Below are positions 18,595-28,218 of a stretch of DNA of 32,472 bases, piece after piece; the stretch's first letter is position 1, and each line of letters begins with the position of its first letter. The position numbers were made by a program, and so were the translations under genes. The DNA is from Actinomycetota bacterium. Its GTDB lineage: Bacteria > Actinomycetota > Actinomycetes > Nanopelagicales > Nanopelagicaceae. The stretch is taken from NCBI GenBank assembly GCA_005787575.1, contig SYAN01000013.1, forward strand, positions 1-32,472. Direction: 5' to 3'. Below the pieces are notes generated by a model. The model did no database searches. It worked only from the letters and a program-made list of their open reading frames with translations, and was not told the DNA's origin.

Positions 18595-21297
18595 GTGGCC
18601 GTTTTTGACAAGATTTTGCGCGCAGGTGAGGGCCGCATCCTCAAACGTTTGACCAAAATTGCAGAGTCGGTCAACGAGTTTGAGTCAGAGATTTCACAAC
18701 TGAGCGACGGTGATCTTCGAGGTAAGACCGACGAGTTCAAGAAGCGCTACCAAGATGGCGAAGAATTAGATGAACTTCTCCCAGAGGCTTTCGCTGTGGT
18801 TCGCGAAGCGGCAAAGCGAACTTTGGGTCAGCGCCATTATGACGTCCAGCTCATGGGTGGAGCAGCATTACATCTAGGAAACATCGCTGAGATGAAGACA
18901 GGTGAAGGAAAGACACTTGTCTCGACTTTGCCTGCTTACCTCAATGCTCTCTCTGGTGATGGTGTGCATGTCGTCACCACCAACGACTACCTCGCTGAGC
19001 GAGACAGCGAATGGATGGGACGCATTCATCGCTTCCTAGGGCTTCGAGTAGGCGTGATCTTGGCTTCGATGACCCCAGATGAACGACGTGAGGCTTACCG
19101 TTGTGACATCACATATGGAACCAATAATGAGTTTGGATTCGATTACCTGCGCGACAACATGGCCTGGAACCTTGAAGGTTGCGTGCAACGCCAACACAAC
19201 TTTGCGATAGTCGACGAAGTTGACTCGATTCTTATCGATGAGGCAAGGACTCCGTTGATTATCAGCGGCCCTGCGGATAAGGCGACGAAGTGGTACGTCG
19301 AGTTCGCCAATATCGTTTCTCGACTTGAACGTGATCACCATTACGAAGTTGACGAGAAGAAGCGCACGGTTGGTATCGTCGATGCTGGAGTAGCTAGGGT
19401 CGAGGAATTATTGAAGATAGAGAACCTCTATGAGTCGGTAAATACGCCTCTTATCGGTTATCTCAATAATGCAATCAAGGCGAAGGAACTCTTCAAGCGA
19501 GACCGAGATTATGTAGTTCAATCGGGAGAGTTGTTGATCGTTGATGAACATACGGGTCGAATCCTCGAAGGCCGTCGCTATAACGAAGGCCTTCATCAAG
19601 CGCTTGAGGCGAAGGAGCGAGTGCCAATCAAAGATGAGAACCAGACTCTCGCCACGATAACCCTACAGAATTACTTCCGGCTCTATGAGAAGTTGAGTGG
19701 CATGACCGGTACTGCAATGACCGAAGCCTCAGAATTCCTACAAATCTACAAGCTGGGTGTTGTTCCAATCCCAACGAATAAGTCGATGCAAAGAATCGAC
19801 CAAAGCGATCTGATCTACAAGAATGAGAAAGCCAAGTTCCAGGCGGTGGCTGATGACATAACGGAACGCCATCGAAAAGGTCAGCCGGTACTTGTTGGAA
19901 CAGTAAGTGTCGAGAAGTCTGAAGTCTTATCGGAGACGTTGAAGCGACGAGGAATCAAGCACGAAGTCCTCAATGCGAAGCAACATGCACGCGAAGCTGC
20001 AATCATCGCTCGGGCTGGAAAACTAGGCGCGGTCACTGTCGCAACGAATATGGCAGGTCGCGGAACCGACATCATGCTCGGAGGCAATCCTGAGTTCATG
20101 GCAGATTTCGAACTGCAACAGCGTGGAGTATCTCCCGTCGATAGTCCTGAGGAGTACGAGCGGACTTGGCCGATTGAGTTAGCAAAGCAGAAAGAGTTAG
20201 TAGCAAGAGAACACGATCAAGTCGTCGAACTCGGGGGCCTTTATGTGCTCGGCACCGAGCGCCACGAGTCGAGGCGAATCGACAATCAGCTCCGTGGTCG
20301 ATCGGGTCGTCAGGGCGATCCAGGAGAGTCACGCTTCTATCTCTCCCTCGAAGATGACTTGATGCGCAGATTCAACTCAGTCCTGGTGGAAAGATTCCTT
20401 GGCGCTGCTGGCATACCTGATGACATGCCGATTGAATCGAAAATGGTTTCGAATGCAATCAAGTCTGCCCAGACTCAGGTAGAAGCCCAGAATTTTGAGA
20501 TGCGCAAGAACGTTTTGAAATATGACGATGTGATGAACCGGCAACGTGAAGTTATCTATGGTGAGCGACGCGAGATCTTGGAGGGTCTCGAGCTCGCAGA
20601 TCAGATTCAGGGATTCATCGACGACACCGTCTCTGCTTACATCCAGGCAGCGACCTCAGAGGGCTTTCCCGAGCAATGGGATCTTGATCAACTTTGGACT
20701 GCGTTCAAAGCGATCTATCCCGTCAGTTTCACCAAGGAGCAGGTAATTGCCCAAGTAGGTGAACTTGGTGGACTCGACCCAGACTTCCTACTCCAGCGCT
20801 TCCTCGAGGATATTCATGAGGCGTATGAGAAGCGCGAGGCAGAACTTACCTCTGCTGTGATGCGCGAACTTGAGCGAAAAGTATTGCTCTCAGTCCTCGA
20901 TCGAAAGTGGCGTGAACATCTCTATGAGATGGATTATCTTCAAGAGGGAATCGGTCTTCGAGCTATGGCTCAGCGCGATCCACTCGTTGAGTATCAGAAA
21001 GAGGGCTACGACCTCTTTGTTGCGATGATGGATGCTGTCAAAGAGGAGACAGTTGGTTTCCTCTTCAATGTCGAGGTCAAGAGTGAAGCCGGTGAAACTG
21101 GCGCCATCGAAGCTAAGGGTGCCCAAGCAAAGGCGACGCAATACTCCTATTCAAGTAGTGAAGGCTCGGGATCTGGATCTGGCGGGAGCGTTACAGTCAA
21201 TGGTCTCAAAGTCGATGGCGTTACCAGGAATTCCCCTTGTCCCTGCGGTTCGGGAAAGAAGTTCAAACGTTGCCATGGAGATCCGCGAAACCAGTAG
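18586..21297 (+). CDS. secA: Preprotein translocase ATPase SecA
   Basis: [66 protein letters not shown]-terminal [17 protein letters not shown]. Start may be 18592. Confidence 0.97.
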   Translation: MSVVAVFDKILRAGEGRILKRLTKIAESVNEFESEISQLSDGDLRGKTDEFKKRYQDGEELDELLPEAFAVVREAAKRTLGQRHYDVQLMGGAALHLGNIAEMKTGEGKTLVSTLPAYLNALSGDGVHVVTTNDYLAERDSEWMGRIHRFLGLRVGVILASMTPDERREAYRCDITYGTNNEFGFDYLRDNMAWNLEGCVQRQHNFAIVDEVDSILIDEARTPLIISGPADKATKWYVEFANIVSRLERDHHYEVDEKKRTVGIVDAGVARVEELLKIENLYESVNTPLIGYLNNAIKAKELFKRDRDYVVQSGELLIVDEHTGRILEGRRYNEGLHQALEAKERVPIKDENQTLATITLQNYFRLYEKLSGMTGTAMTEASEFLQIYKLGVVPIPTNKSMQRIDQSDLIYKNEKAKFQAVADDITERHRKGQPVLVGTVSVEKSEVLSETLKRRGIKHEVLNAKQHAREAAIIARAGKLGAVTVATNMAGRGTDIMLGGNPEFMADFELQQRGVSPVDSPEEYERTWPIELAKQKELVAREHDQVVELGGLYVLGTERHESRRIDNQLRGRSGRQGDPGESRFYLSLEDDLMRRFNSVLVERFLGAAGIPDDMPIESKMVSNAIKSAQTQVEAQNFEMRKNVLKYDDVMNRQREVIYGERREILEGLELADQIQGFIDDTVSAYIQAATSEGFPEQWDLDQLWTAFKAIYPVSFTKEQVIAQVGELGGLDPDFLLQRFLEDIHEAYEKREAELTSAVMRELERKVLLSVLDRKWREHLYEMDYLQEGIGLRAMAQRDPLVEYQKEGYDLFVAMMDAVKEETVGFLFNVEVKSEAGETGAIEAKGAQAKATQYSYSSSEGSGSGSGGSVTVNGLKVDGVTRNSPCPCGSGKKFKRCHGDPRNQ

Positions 21298-21301
21298 TTG
21301 A

Positions 21302-21775
21302 TCACGGAGTAGAACGCAGTGGTTCAATCACTGTGCAGAGCCATCTCTTATCTATCCCCTCAAACCTAAGGACGAGAGCGAGGATGCGCTCCCCCGTATC
21401 GATAGTGACAGTCACCTCGGCGAGGGATTCAAGTGGCTGACGGATATGCACTTTTCGAACTTTCGCACTCCTCTCGAAGAATTTAGTCATTGTGAGAAGT
21501 TGAGTGAAGGTAGCCCGGTGACACCACCTCGCAAGTTGTTGCGGAGAACGCCGCATCGACATTATCTCGATCAATCTCAGCACAAAATTCTTGACCCACT
21601 GTCTCAACTCAGGCAATTCGGATTGTGGCGTCGGAACCGGAGCAAATTCACTCTCATAGTGTTCGCCGAAATTCGATGGGATGAGGAAGAGTTTGCGTTT
21701 GATTCCGGGCTCATTCCTTCGCTCACGTGGTGGAAAAAGTGGAAGCATTGGTTCTTGCCAGTTTTGTGAACTCAT
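21302..21775 (-). CDS. DUF6459 / Rv3235-like family protein
   Basis: 157 aa; C-terminal QLARWCHRATFTQLLTMTKFF...RVLALVLRFEGIDKRWLCTVIEPL-like pattern; located next to secA as in other Actinobacteria. Confidence 0.7.
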   Translation of the reverse strand: MSSQNWQEPMLPLFPPRERRNEPGIKRKLFLIPSNFGEHYESEFAPVPTPQSELPELRQWVKNFVLRLIEIMSMRRSPQQLARWCHRATFTQLLTMTKFFERSAKVRKVHIRQPLESLAEVTVTIDTGERILALVLRFEGIDKRWLCTVIEPLRSTP

Positions 21776-21830
21776 CGGGTGAGAGTGGAATATTTACTGG
21801 TAAGACGAATCGACTAGAAGGTTGATTTCG

Positions 21831-21850
21831 ACTCACCCTAAAAGGTGAGT
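21831..21850. repeat. Inverted repeat between DUF6459 and SAF genes
   Basis: ACTCACC-CTAAAA-GGTGAGT, 7-bp perfect arms, in the divergent promoter region. Confidence 0.55.
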
Positions 21851-21897
21851 GTGCATATGGAGCTGGGCTCACTACTCCTTGGCACAAATAATGCGCC

Positions 21898-22467
21898 ATG
21901 AATCTCAGCAAGCGCGGTATCGCAGGACTCGTCTTGATAGTTGTGTCGATTATGGCCGCCGGTCTGATTGCTCGAAGTACTGATAAGACCTCGCTCTATT
22001 GGGTGGCAACGGGGGAGATTGCACCAGGGGATCGAATCAGTCCAGAACAAGTTGCCCCAGCAAGACTCTTCCTCCCAGGAAGGAGTGAGTATTACCTCGG
22101 AGCAGATGAGGATCTCACCGGCACGATTGCGACTGAATCCATCTCTCGGGGTGAAGCCTTGAATCGAAGCGATCTCTCCAGAGAATCTGATTACCGGTTA
22201 TGGCGTCTGATTTCGTTAGATATTTCGAGCGCTGATCTTCCCTACAGCGCAGTCAAAGGGTCATTGATAGATATCTATCGCCTCTCTGAAGAGGCAGGGC
22301 TTGGCGCTGAACTCGTTCTCGAATCTGTAGTGGTCGATGCGGTCAGTGAGGGCAATGGGATAAGTGATCGGATCCAGATCGTGGTCCGAATTCCCTTAAT
22401 GCAGGTACGTCCCCTCCTTGATGCCTACGCGACTTCCCGAATAACAATCTCATCTCATCTCGATTAG
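21898..22467 (+). CDS. SAF-domain protein with N-terminal TM (CpaB/FlgA-like)
   Basis: Single TM, then WVATGEIAPGDRISPEQVAPARLFLP...ISRGEALNRSDLS. Confidence 0.75.
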   Translation: MNLSKRGIAGLVLIVVSIMAAGLIARSTDKTSLYWVATGEIAPGDRISPEQVAPARLFLPGRSEYYLGADEDLTGTIATESISRGEALNRSDLSRESDYRLWRLISLDISSADLPYSAVKGSLIDIYRLSEEAGLGAELVLESVVVDAVSEGNGISDRIQIVVRIPLMQVRPLLDAYATSRITISSHLD

Positions 22468-22483
22468 CACTCACTTCCCATCA

Positions 22484-23326
22484 ATGACCATCACGGTCTC
22501 AACCATCTTCAATGACTTTGCCCTCGAAGAGAAGTCGGTCGGCCACCTCACCCAGATGGGTTATCACCTGGTGCGACGGATGGTCGGCATTGATCCTTGG
22601 CAGTCGAGTGAGTCTTTTGCTGTCGATCTCATCGTTACCGATTTAGTATCAATGACCGGAGATCGCGTCATAGTTATTCCGCCCGAGGCTATTCGATGGA
22701 GCATTGATGGTTTCATCGAGTATCTTCATCGAACTCTCTATAGAAATTGGCAGCGCTTTAGTGGAGTTCAAGAAAAATTTCTAGCTCTCGGCTCTGCGGC
22801 AGTGAGATCTGAGTCAGAAGATCTCGTTGAACTCTTAATCAAAATGCGTGCAATAGAGCCGGGAGAAAGGTCATTTGCAAATTTTCATGAGGGGGACCTC
22901 ACTCTGGCATTGATGCCCACTCGCAGAAGTATCGAAATTGACCGAATCATGCGAATTCAGAACGCGGGAAGGGCGATATTTTTGTTGAAGGAAGGTAGAG
23001 CAGAGTTAGCGGGGGCAGAAAGTTTCCTGGAGTATCAACGTCGTATCCATCCGAGTTTGAAGTTGGGTTTCATAACAATCCCGACGAGTGAGACCCAAAG
23101 AAGACGATTCATCAAAGACGCGCAGTTGCTACTCCACCCCTTCCCTGTCTTTTCCATAGGGATGAATGCTCTTCGTGCTTTGAAAGCGCGTGGCCATATA
23201 GCTGGAGCCCGACCACTTTCAAGCCTGCAGATCCAACGCCTTCGAATCAAGGAGTTGGCCAAATGGCTAGGCTCCACTCGTGGCGATCAGGAACAATCTC
23301 ACTCTCAAGCGAACATCGTTAGGTGA
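22484..23326 (+). CDS. Uncharacterised 280 aa protein downstream of the SAF-domain gene
   Basis: Long ORF 17 nt after the SAF gene, overlapping the next CDS; no Walker A motif or other motif recognised. Confidence 0.65.
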   Translation: MTITVSTIFNDFALEEKSVGHLTQMGYHLVRRMVGIDPWQSSESFAVDLIVTDLVSMTGDRVIVIPPEAIRWSIDGFIEYLHRTLYRNWQRFSGVQEKFLALGSAAVRSESEDLVELLIKMRAIEPGERSFANFHEGDLTLALMPTRRSIEIDRIMRIQNAGRAIFLLKEGRAELAGAESFLEYQRRIHPSLKLGFITIPTSETQRRRFIKDAQLLLHPFPVFSIGMNALRALKARGHIAGARPLSSLQIQRLRIKELAKWLGSTRGDQEQSHSQANIVR

Positions 23327-24845
23327 ACTCCAGAGTGCTCACTTGGGTGAACTTGTCACTGAGTGGCAACTTCTGGCAGATCTCTCCTTCGCAGACCTAA
23401 CGCTTTGGGTTCCTTTGAGACGCGATCCTTCTAGCTGGCCGGAAGGGCACTTAGCAATTGCCCACGTGAGACCAACAACGGCTTCTACCTGTTACACCAA
23501 TGATCCAATCGGTTCGGAAATTAGATGGGGTAGCAATTCAAGGATTGATGATGCGCTCGCCACCGGTGAAATAGTTAGAGACAATCAAGAACAACACCTC
23601 AACGAGTTCACAATCAAGGAAGAGGCCATTCCAGTCAATCATGACGGTCAGGTGATTGCCGTAATCTCTCGCGTTCGAAACATCGAGACTATGCGGACAC
23701 CCTCTAAGTTGGAGTTGAACTATCGAGAGATTGCAAATCAGATTTATCGAATGATCTCTCAAGGAACCTTTCCTATTGCCGGCAACGTCTATCTCTCAGA
23801 GTCGGCCCCACGGGTCGGGGATGGACTGATTCGACTCGACATCGGTGGATTGATTTCTTACGCAAGTCCGAATGCACTCTCGGCATTGAATCGCCTTGGT
23901 TGGCAATCAGATTTACGTGGCGAGAACCTTGGTGAAGTGATCGAATCTCTCCCAAAGCCCTCGATTGCTAGCCATATTCGAGAAGCAAGTGAAGAGAGTT
24001 GGCAAGTGGCATTGAGCGGGAGGTCACTTCGCAGAGCGGAGTTTGAAAACGATCAAGGAACGATAGACCTCTTCGCGATTCCGCTACTCGAGGCACTTCA
24101 GCGGGGCAGAAGCGAGCGAGTGGGAGCAATGGTCCTGGTGAGAGATGTGACTGAGCTCCGGCGCCGTGAGCGAGCACTTCTTTCCAAGGACGCAACAATC
24201 CGCGAGATTCATCATCGAGTCAAAAACAATTTACAAACTGTCTCAGCGCTACTTCGACTTCAAGCAAGACGTATCTCAGACCCAGCAGCCACTGAGGCTC
24301 TTGATCAAGCGGTAAGGAGAGTGGGATCGATAGCGCTAGTCCATGAGACCCTTGCGAGTAATACGGCAGAACTTGTCGACTTTGATGGTGTGGTCGATCG
24401 CATTATTCATAGTGAGATGGATTTGAGTTTGCGGAACTCGAGCTCACCGCTGAGTTATCACCGTGATGGATCTTTCGGAGAGTTATCAGCACAAGTGGCA
24501 ACACCGCTTGCTTTGGTCTTAACGGAGTTGATTCATAATGCTCTGGAACATGGATTACGAGACTCTGGCTCTACCTTGACAGTCCGATGCAGAAAAACTA
24601 TGGAAGATAATATGAAGAGTTCTGGGCCTATTGAAAGTCAAGTTGCGACCCTTGTCGTCGAAGTGATTGACGATGGTGTTGGAATTCCAGAAGATTTTTC
24701 GATTCAGGGAAGTGGAAATCTTGGTCTAGAGATCGTGCGTACTCTGACCGAGAATGAACTTGGCGGGGATTTGAGCTTTATCGCGAACCACCCTGGAACT
24801 GTCGTAAGGATCTTCTTGCCTGATTCAAGGGCAAGGTCACTTTGA
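23280..24845 (+). CDS. pdtaS: Sensor histidine kinase PdtaS-like (HisKA_2 type)
   Basis: EWQLLADLSFADLTLWVP N-terminal motif; REIHHRVKNNLQTVSALLRLQARRI H-box; HATPase region DDGVGIPEDF; followed by whiB1. GTG start. Confidence 0.9.
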   Translation: MAIRNNLTLKRTSLGELQSAHLGELVTEWQLLADLSFADLTLWVPLRRDPSSWPEGHLAIAHVRPTTASTCYTNDPIGSEIRWGSNSRIDDALATGEIVRDNQEQHLNEFTIKEEAIPVNHDGQVIAVISRVRNIETMRTPSKLELNYREIANQIYRMISQGTFPIAGNVYLSESAPRVGDGLIRLDIGGLISYASPNALSALNRLGWQSDLRGENLGEVIESLPKPSIASHIREASEESWQVALSGRSLRRAEFENDQGTIDLFAIPLLEALQRGRSERVGAMVLVRDVTELRRRERALLSKDATIREIHHRVKNNLQTVSALLRLQARRISDPAATEALDQAVRRVGSIALVHETLASNTAELVDFDGVVDRIIHSEMDLSLRNSSSPLSYHRDGSFGELSAQVATPLALVLTELIHNALEHGLRDSGSTLTVRCRKTMEDNMKSSGPIESQVATLVVEVIDDGVGIPEDFSIQGSGNLGLEIVRTLTENELGGDLSFIANHPGTVVRIFLPDSRARSL

Positions 24846-24855
24846 ATTGAAGAGG

Positions 24856-25140
24856 TTATTCGTTATTGCTATCAGTCATTCGACTTAGTTCAGCCATTCG
24901 AGCACGGTTTCTTGCAGCACGGCGCTTGAGTGCACGACGTTCGTCTTCCGATAGTCCGCCCCAGACTCCGGCCTCTTGACCACTTTCAAGGGCCCATTGA
25001 AGGCAAGGATCTTTGACCTCACACCGTACGCAGACTTTCTTTGCCTCATCGATCTGAGCAAGGGCAGGCCCAGTGTTACCTATCGGAAAGAAGAGTTCAG
25101 GGTCTTCGTCCCGACAAGCGGCCCGGTGACGCCAATCCAT
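24856..25140 (-). CDS. whiB1: WhiB family Fe-S regulator, WhiB1-like
   Basis: MDWRHRAACRDEDPELFFPIGNTGPALAQIDEAKKVCVRCEVKDPCLQWALESGQEAGVWGGLSEDERRALKRR. Confidence 0.95.
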   Translation of the reverse strand: MDWRHRAACRDEDPELFFPIGNTGPALAQIDEAKKVCVRCEVKDPCLQWALESGQEAGVWGGLSEDERRALKRRAARNRARMAELSRMTDSNNE

Positions 25141-25163
25141 TGTTTTTGCCCCGTCTAAATTGC

Positions 25164-25207
25164 TGATGAGTGCTCATCATGGAAATACCACAGCCGGTTG
25201 GCTGTGG
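25164..25207 (-). promoter_or_regulatory. Structured whiB1 leader: palindrome plus stem-loop
   Basis: TGATGAG-tg-CTCATCA at 25164-25179; CCACAGCC-GGTT-GGCTGTGG at 25188-25207 (8-bp perfect stem). Confidence 0.6.
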
Positions 25208-25268
25208 CTAGGTCGAAATTCTCCCCGACTAGTCCATGAATAACAAGGGTGACAGGGCCTCTATCTTT

Positions 25269-25280
25269 GTGATGTATCAC
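25269..25280. promoter_or_regulatory. Candidate operator GTGAT-GT-ATCAC in the whiB1/msrA divergent region
   Basis: 12-bp palindrome with 5-bp perfect arms. Confidence 0.45.
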
Positions 25281-25330
25281 GCCAAAAGCCTCGAAATGTG
25301 ACTTTTCTGGATATCTGCGAAGATTTCGAC

Positions 25331-25909
25331 ATGTCGCTACAAGAAAATGATCAAGCAAGCTCCGGTGGTAAAGCTGCGAATGAAGTCGCCTATTTCGCAA
25401 CAGGTTGTTTTTGGGGGGCTGAGCGGAGATTTTGGAATATCGAAGGTGTGATTGAAACTTCTGTTGGATACATGGGCGGTCGCAGAGCGAACCCTAGCTA
25501 TGAGCAAGTCTGCACCGGGACCACTGGACATACTGAGACAGTGATGGTGCGATTCGATTCCAGCAAAGTTTCCTTTCAAAGGCTCCTTGAGGAATTTTGG
25601 ACTATGCATGATCCAACCTCACTCAATCGCCAAGGCAATGACATAGGGACGCAATATCGAAGTGCGATATTCACGACCAATGATTCGCAATACGAACTCG
25701 CTCGAGTAACGCGTGAGCTCTATCAAGAAGTCATCAGGCCAGTCGGCTACGGAGATATCGTTACCGAGATTGTTGATGCTTCACTTCATCCTTACTGGAT
25801 CGCTGAGGAGTATCACCAGAGATATCTGGCTAAGAACCCCAACGGCTATGACTGTCATTCATCAACAGGTGTTCCTTTCCCTTCAAAAGTTGAAAGTATC
25901 GGTGGATGA
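25331..25909 (+). CDS. msrA: Peptide-methionine (S)-S-oxide reductase MsrA
   Basis: EVAYFATGCFWGAERRFWNIEGVIETSVGYMGG; GTQYRSAIF. ATG 25331 preferred over the ORF start at 25298. Confidence 0.95.
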   Translation: MSLQENDQASSGGKAANEVAYFATGCFWGAERRFWNIEGVIETSVGYMGGRRANPSYEQVCTGTTGHTETVMVRFDSSKVSFQRLLEEFWTMHDPTSLNRQGNDIGTQYRSAIFTTNDSQYELARVTRELYQEVIRPVGYGDIVTEIVDASLHPYWIAEEYHQRYLAKNPNGYDCHSSTGVPFPSKVESIGG

Positions 25910-26361
25910 TGAGTGAGAGCGTCGAACCACTTCCTTCAGTCGATCCTGAAGGAAAGCCTTATCGCATCCAACTAGATGATGGAGTTCTCGCTCAACAACT
26001 TGATCCCCTCGCATTCCAAGTCTTACGTCATGCCGGAACCGAGCGAGCATTCACAGGGGAATACACCGATGAAGACACCGTAGGCGTTTACAGATGTAGA
26101 GCCTGCGATGCCGAGTTATTTCGGAGTGAGGAGAAATTCCACTCTGGATGTGGTTGGCCTTCTTTCTACGCGCCACAAAGTGGTGATGCCGTAGTGCTTC
26201 TTGAAGACCGATCTCTTTTTCCGAGGGTCCGCACAGAAGTGCGATGTGGATCTTGCGGTTCTCACTTAGGCCATGTCTTTGAAGGTGAAGGTTATGACGT
26301 CCCTACAGATCAGCGCTGGTGCATCAATTCAGTAGCGCTCCGCCTTGAACCAAAATCTTAA
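25906..26361 (+). CDS. msrB: Peptide-methionine (R)-S-oxide reductase MsrB
   Basis: CRACDAELF, HSGCGWPSF, CGSCGSHLGHVF, RWCINSVAL; overlaps the msrA stop. Confidence 0.95.
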   Translation: MMSESVEPLPSVDPEGKPYRIQLDDGVLAQQLDPLAFQVLRHAGTERAFTGEYTDEDTVGVYRCRACDAELFRSEEKFHSGCGWPSFYAPQSGDAVVLLEDRSLFPRVRTEVRCGSCGSHLGHVFEGEGYDVPTDQRWCINSVALRLEPKS

Positions 26362-26380
26362 GTTCTGACTTCGAGGCAGA

Positions 26381-26412
26381 TGCTCAAAAAGCCAGAGCTT
26401 TCTATTTGAGCA
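26381..26412. terminator. Candidate hairpin between convergent msrB and alkA-like genes
   Basis: TGCTCAAA ... TTTGAGCA outer 8-bp stem, with inner AAGC-CAGA-GCTT stem; no obvious long T tract. Confidence 0.5.
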
Positions 26413-26416
26413 AACT

Positions 26417-27046
26417 TCACCTCATTTCAGTCGCTCGCCAGCAATACCAAGCGAGGTGGCTTCGGTAGGGCCGAAAAGCATCACCCTTCATCGCTAGATT
26501 CTTTGGATCAATCTCGCCTCTCATTTTGTGGACTTTCTCCCAACCTCTTCTCACTCCAAGATCGCCAGTCGGCCAGATGTCCTCTCTTCCAAGTTGGAAG
26601 ATGAGAAACATCTCCACGGTCCACCTACCAATGCCGAATATCGGAAGTAGTTTGCGAAAAATCTCCTCATCATCTTCTATCCGATTTAGTTGTGAGAGCG
26701 AGAAATCTCGATTGAATTCCGAAAGTTCTTTCAGCGCTCTCACCTTCGCAGTCGAGACCCCTGCGCCGCGGAGCTGTGAATTCCTTGCCTCAAGAATTTT
26801 TTGGGGCGTGATGCCACCAATCTCCGTGCTGACTCGCGAGGTGATTGTTGCTGCAGCTTTAGTTGAAAGCTGCTGGGAGAGGATTGAGGTCGCAAGGGAA
26901 TAGAAGTTGCTGACTCGTTTCTTGCGATCGCGCTTGGAATTTAGATCTGCCGCGATCGGGGAGAGTCCCGCGAAGTCCACGACTGCTTGAAAGCGAGGCT
27001 CAATCGAGACGATCAGATCTGCAATCCGCTTGGGCCGAGAAGGCAT
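26417..27046 (-). CDS. DNA-3-methyladenine glycosylase II-like (HhH-GPD superfamily)
   Basis: ATSILSQQLSTKAAATI; LLPIFGIGRWTVEMFLIFQLGREDIWPTGDLGVRRG. Confidence 0.9.
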   Translation of the reverse strand: MPSRPKRIADLIVSIEPRFQAVVDFAGLSPIAADLNSKRDRKKRVSNFYSLATSILSQQLSTKAAATITSRVSTEIGGITPQKILEARNSQLRGAGVSTAKVRALKELSEFNRDFSLSQLNRIEDDEEIFRKLLPIFGIGRWTVEMFLIFQLGREDIWPTGDLGVRRGWEKVHKMRGEIDPKNLAMKGDAFRPYRSHLAWYCWRATEMR

Positions 27047-27139
27047 GTCTCGAGCGTAAGCCTCTTTCAGTAATACGGAGTCAAGGGGGTCAAAGCCGTC
27101 GTTAATCGAGTCGCAAGATTGAGTGCTTCTTGAAAGATA

Positions 27140-27166
27140 TTCAGAAAAGTATGGAGTTTTTCTGAA
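27140..27166. promoter_or_regulatory. Inverted repeat upstream of the lacI-family gene
   Basis: TTCAGAAAA (27140-27148), 9-bp spacer, TTTTCTGAA (27158-27166), just upstream of TACCTT-N6-ATG. Confidence 0.6.
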
Positions 27167-27186
27167 AATTCACCTACCTTCGCGGT

Positions 27187-28218
27187 ATGTCTTTGGATGA
27201 AGGCACTGGAGTGAAGGCTGGGATCAAAGAAGTCGCATCCCTGGCTGGGGTCTCGATTGCCACCGTTTCACGGGCGCTGCGCGGGTTCCAGCATGTCTCG
27301 GCTGAGACTAGAAAACGCATACTTGCCGCAGCAGAAGCGCTCGCTTATCCCATTCCTAATCCACCGAATCGAAGGATCTATGGTCGGACCAATAGCGTTG
27401 GGGTCGTTGCTCCCTACATTTCGCGATGGTATTTCGCACAGGTTATTAGCGGAGCGGAACAGGCGCTTCGCGAGACTGGCCTAGATCTCTTACTCTCCAA
27501 CTTCAGTCAGATGAAAGGTCGTGAACGGCTATTCCAGCATCAACTTCTCAAAGGTCGTGTCGATGCCCTTATTGTGATCAGCCTGCCACCGACTGAAGAA
27601 GAGTTTGATTCGATGTTAAGCCTCGGAATTCCTATCGCCTTAGTTGGGATGCATCATGAGAATTGCTCGAGCATCGCCATCGATGATGTTGGAGCGGCGC
27701 GTACTGCGACACAACACCTAGTGAATCAAGGTCACCGAGAGATTGCGATTATTTCCGGTAGCCCTAAAGATCCGTTCAATTTCAGCGTCCCGGAGGATCG
27801 ACGAAAAGGATTTATGCAAGTTCTTGCAGAGAGTGGACTTGCCTGGCTACCAACGAGGGAAGTCTTTGGGGAATTCACGATGCAGGGTGCCGAGCGAGCG
27901 GTCGATGAACTTCTTGCACGGCCCAATCGTCCGACGGCAATTTTTGCTCAATCCGATGAGATGGCGATCGGTGCGATGCGGGCAATAAGAAGGCATGGAC
28001 TACGGGTACCTGATGACATATCGATAGTCGGTTTCGACGGCCACGAGTTTTCGGAATTCTTTGAGCTTACAACCGTAGAACAGCCGGTCGTGAAAATGGG
28101 GGAGATGGCTGCGTGGTCAATCATGGAGCGACTTAAGAGTCCGAGCAAAGAATTCCATTCGATTACCCTCCCGACTACCTTGGTGGTGAGGAACTCAACC
28201 CGTAGGCTCTCAACATGA
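27187..28218 (+). CDS. LacI family transcriptional regulator
   Basis: IKEVASLAGVSIATVSRALRGFQHVSAETRKRILAAAEALAYPIPN; periplasmic-binding-like C-terminal domain (ISIVGFDGHEFSEFF). Confidence 0.95.
   Translation: MSLDEGTGVKAGIKEVASLAGVSIATVSRALRGFQHVSAETRKRILAAAEALAYPIPNPPNRRIYGRTNSVGVVAPYISRWYFAQVISGAEQALRETGLDLLLSNFSQMKGRERLFQHQLLKGRVDALIVISLPPTEEEFDSMLSLGIPIALVGMHHENCSSIAIDDVGAARTATQHLVNQGHREIAIISGSPKDPFNFSVPEDRRKGFMQVLAESGLAWLPTREVFGEFTMQGAERAVDELLARPNRPTAIFAQSDEMAIGAMRAIRRHGLRVPDDISIVGFDGHEFSEFFELTTVEQPVVKMGEMAAWSIMERLKSPSKEFHSITLPTTLVVRNSTRRLST

Noticed and set aside
25269-25280. CRP site upstream of whiB1
   Set aside because: Half-site spacing is wrong (TGTGA-N4-TCACG instead of N6), so it is reported only as a generic candidate operator.
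25155-25400. 81 aa minus-strand ORF over the whiB1-msrA intergenic region
   Set aside because: Overlaps msrA coding sequence and the whiB1 leader structures; no motif and no RBS.
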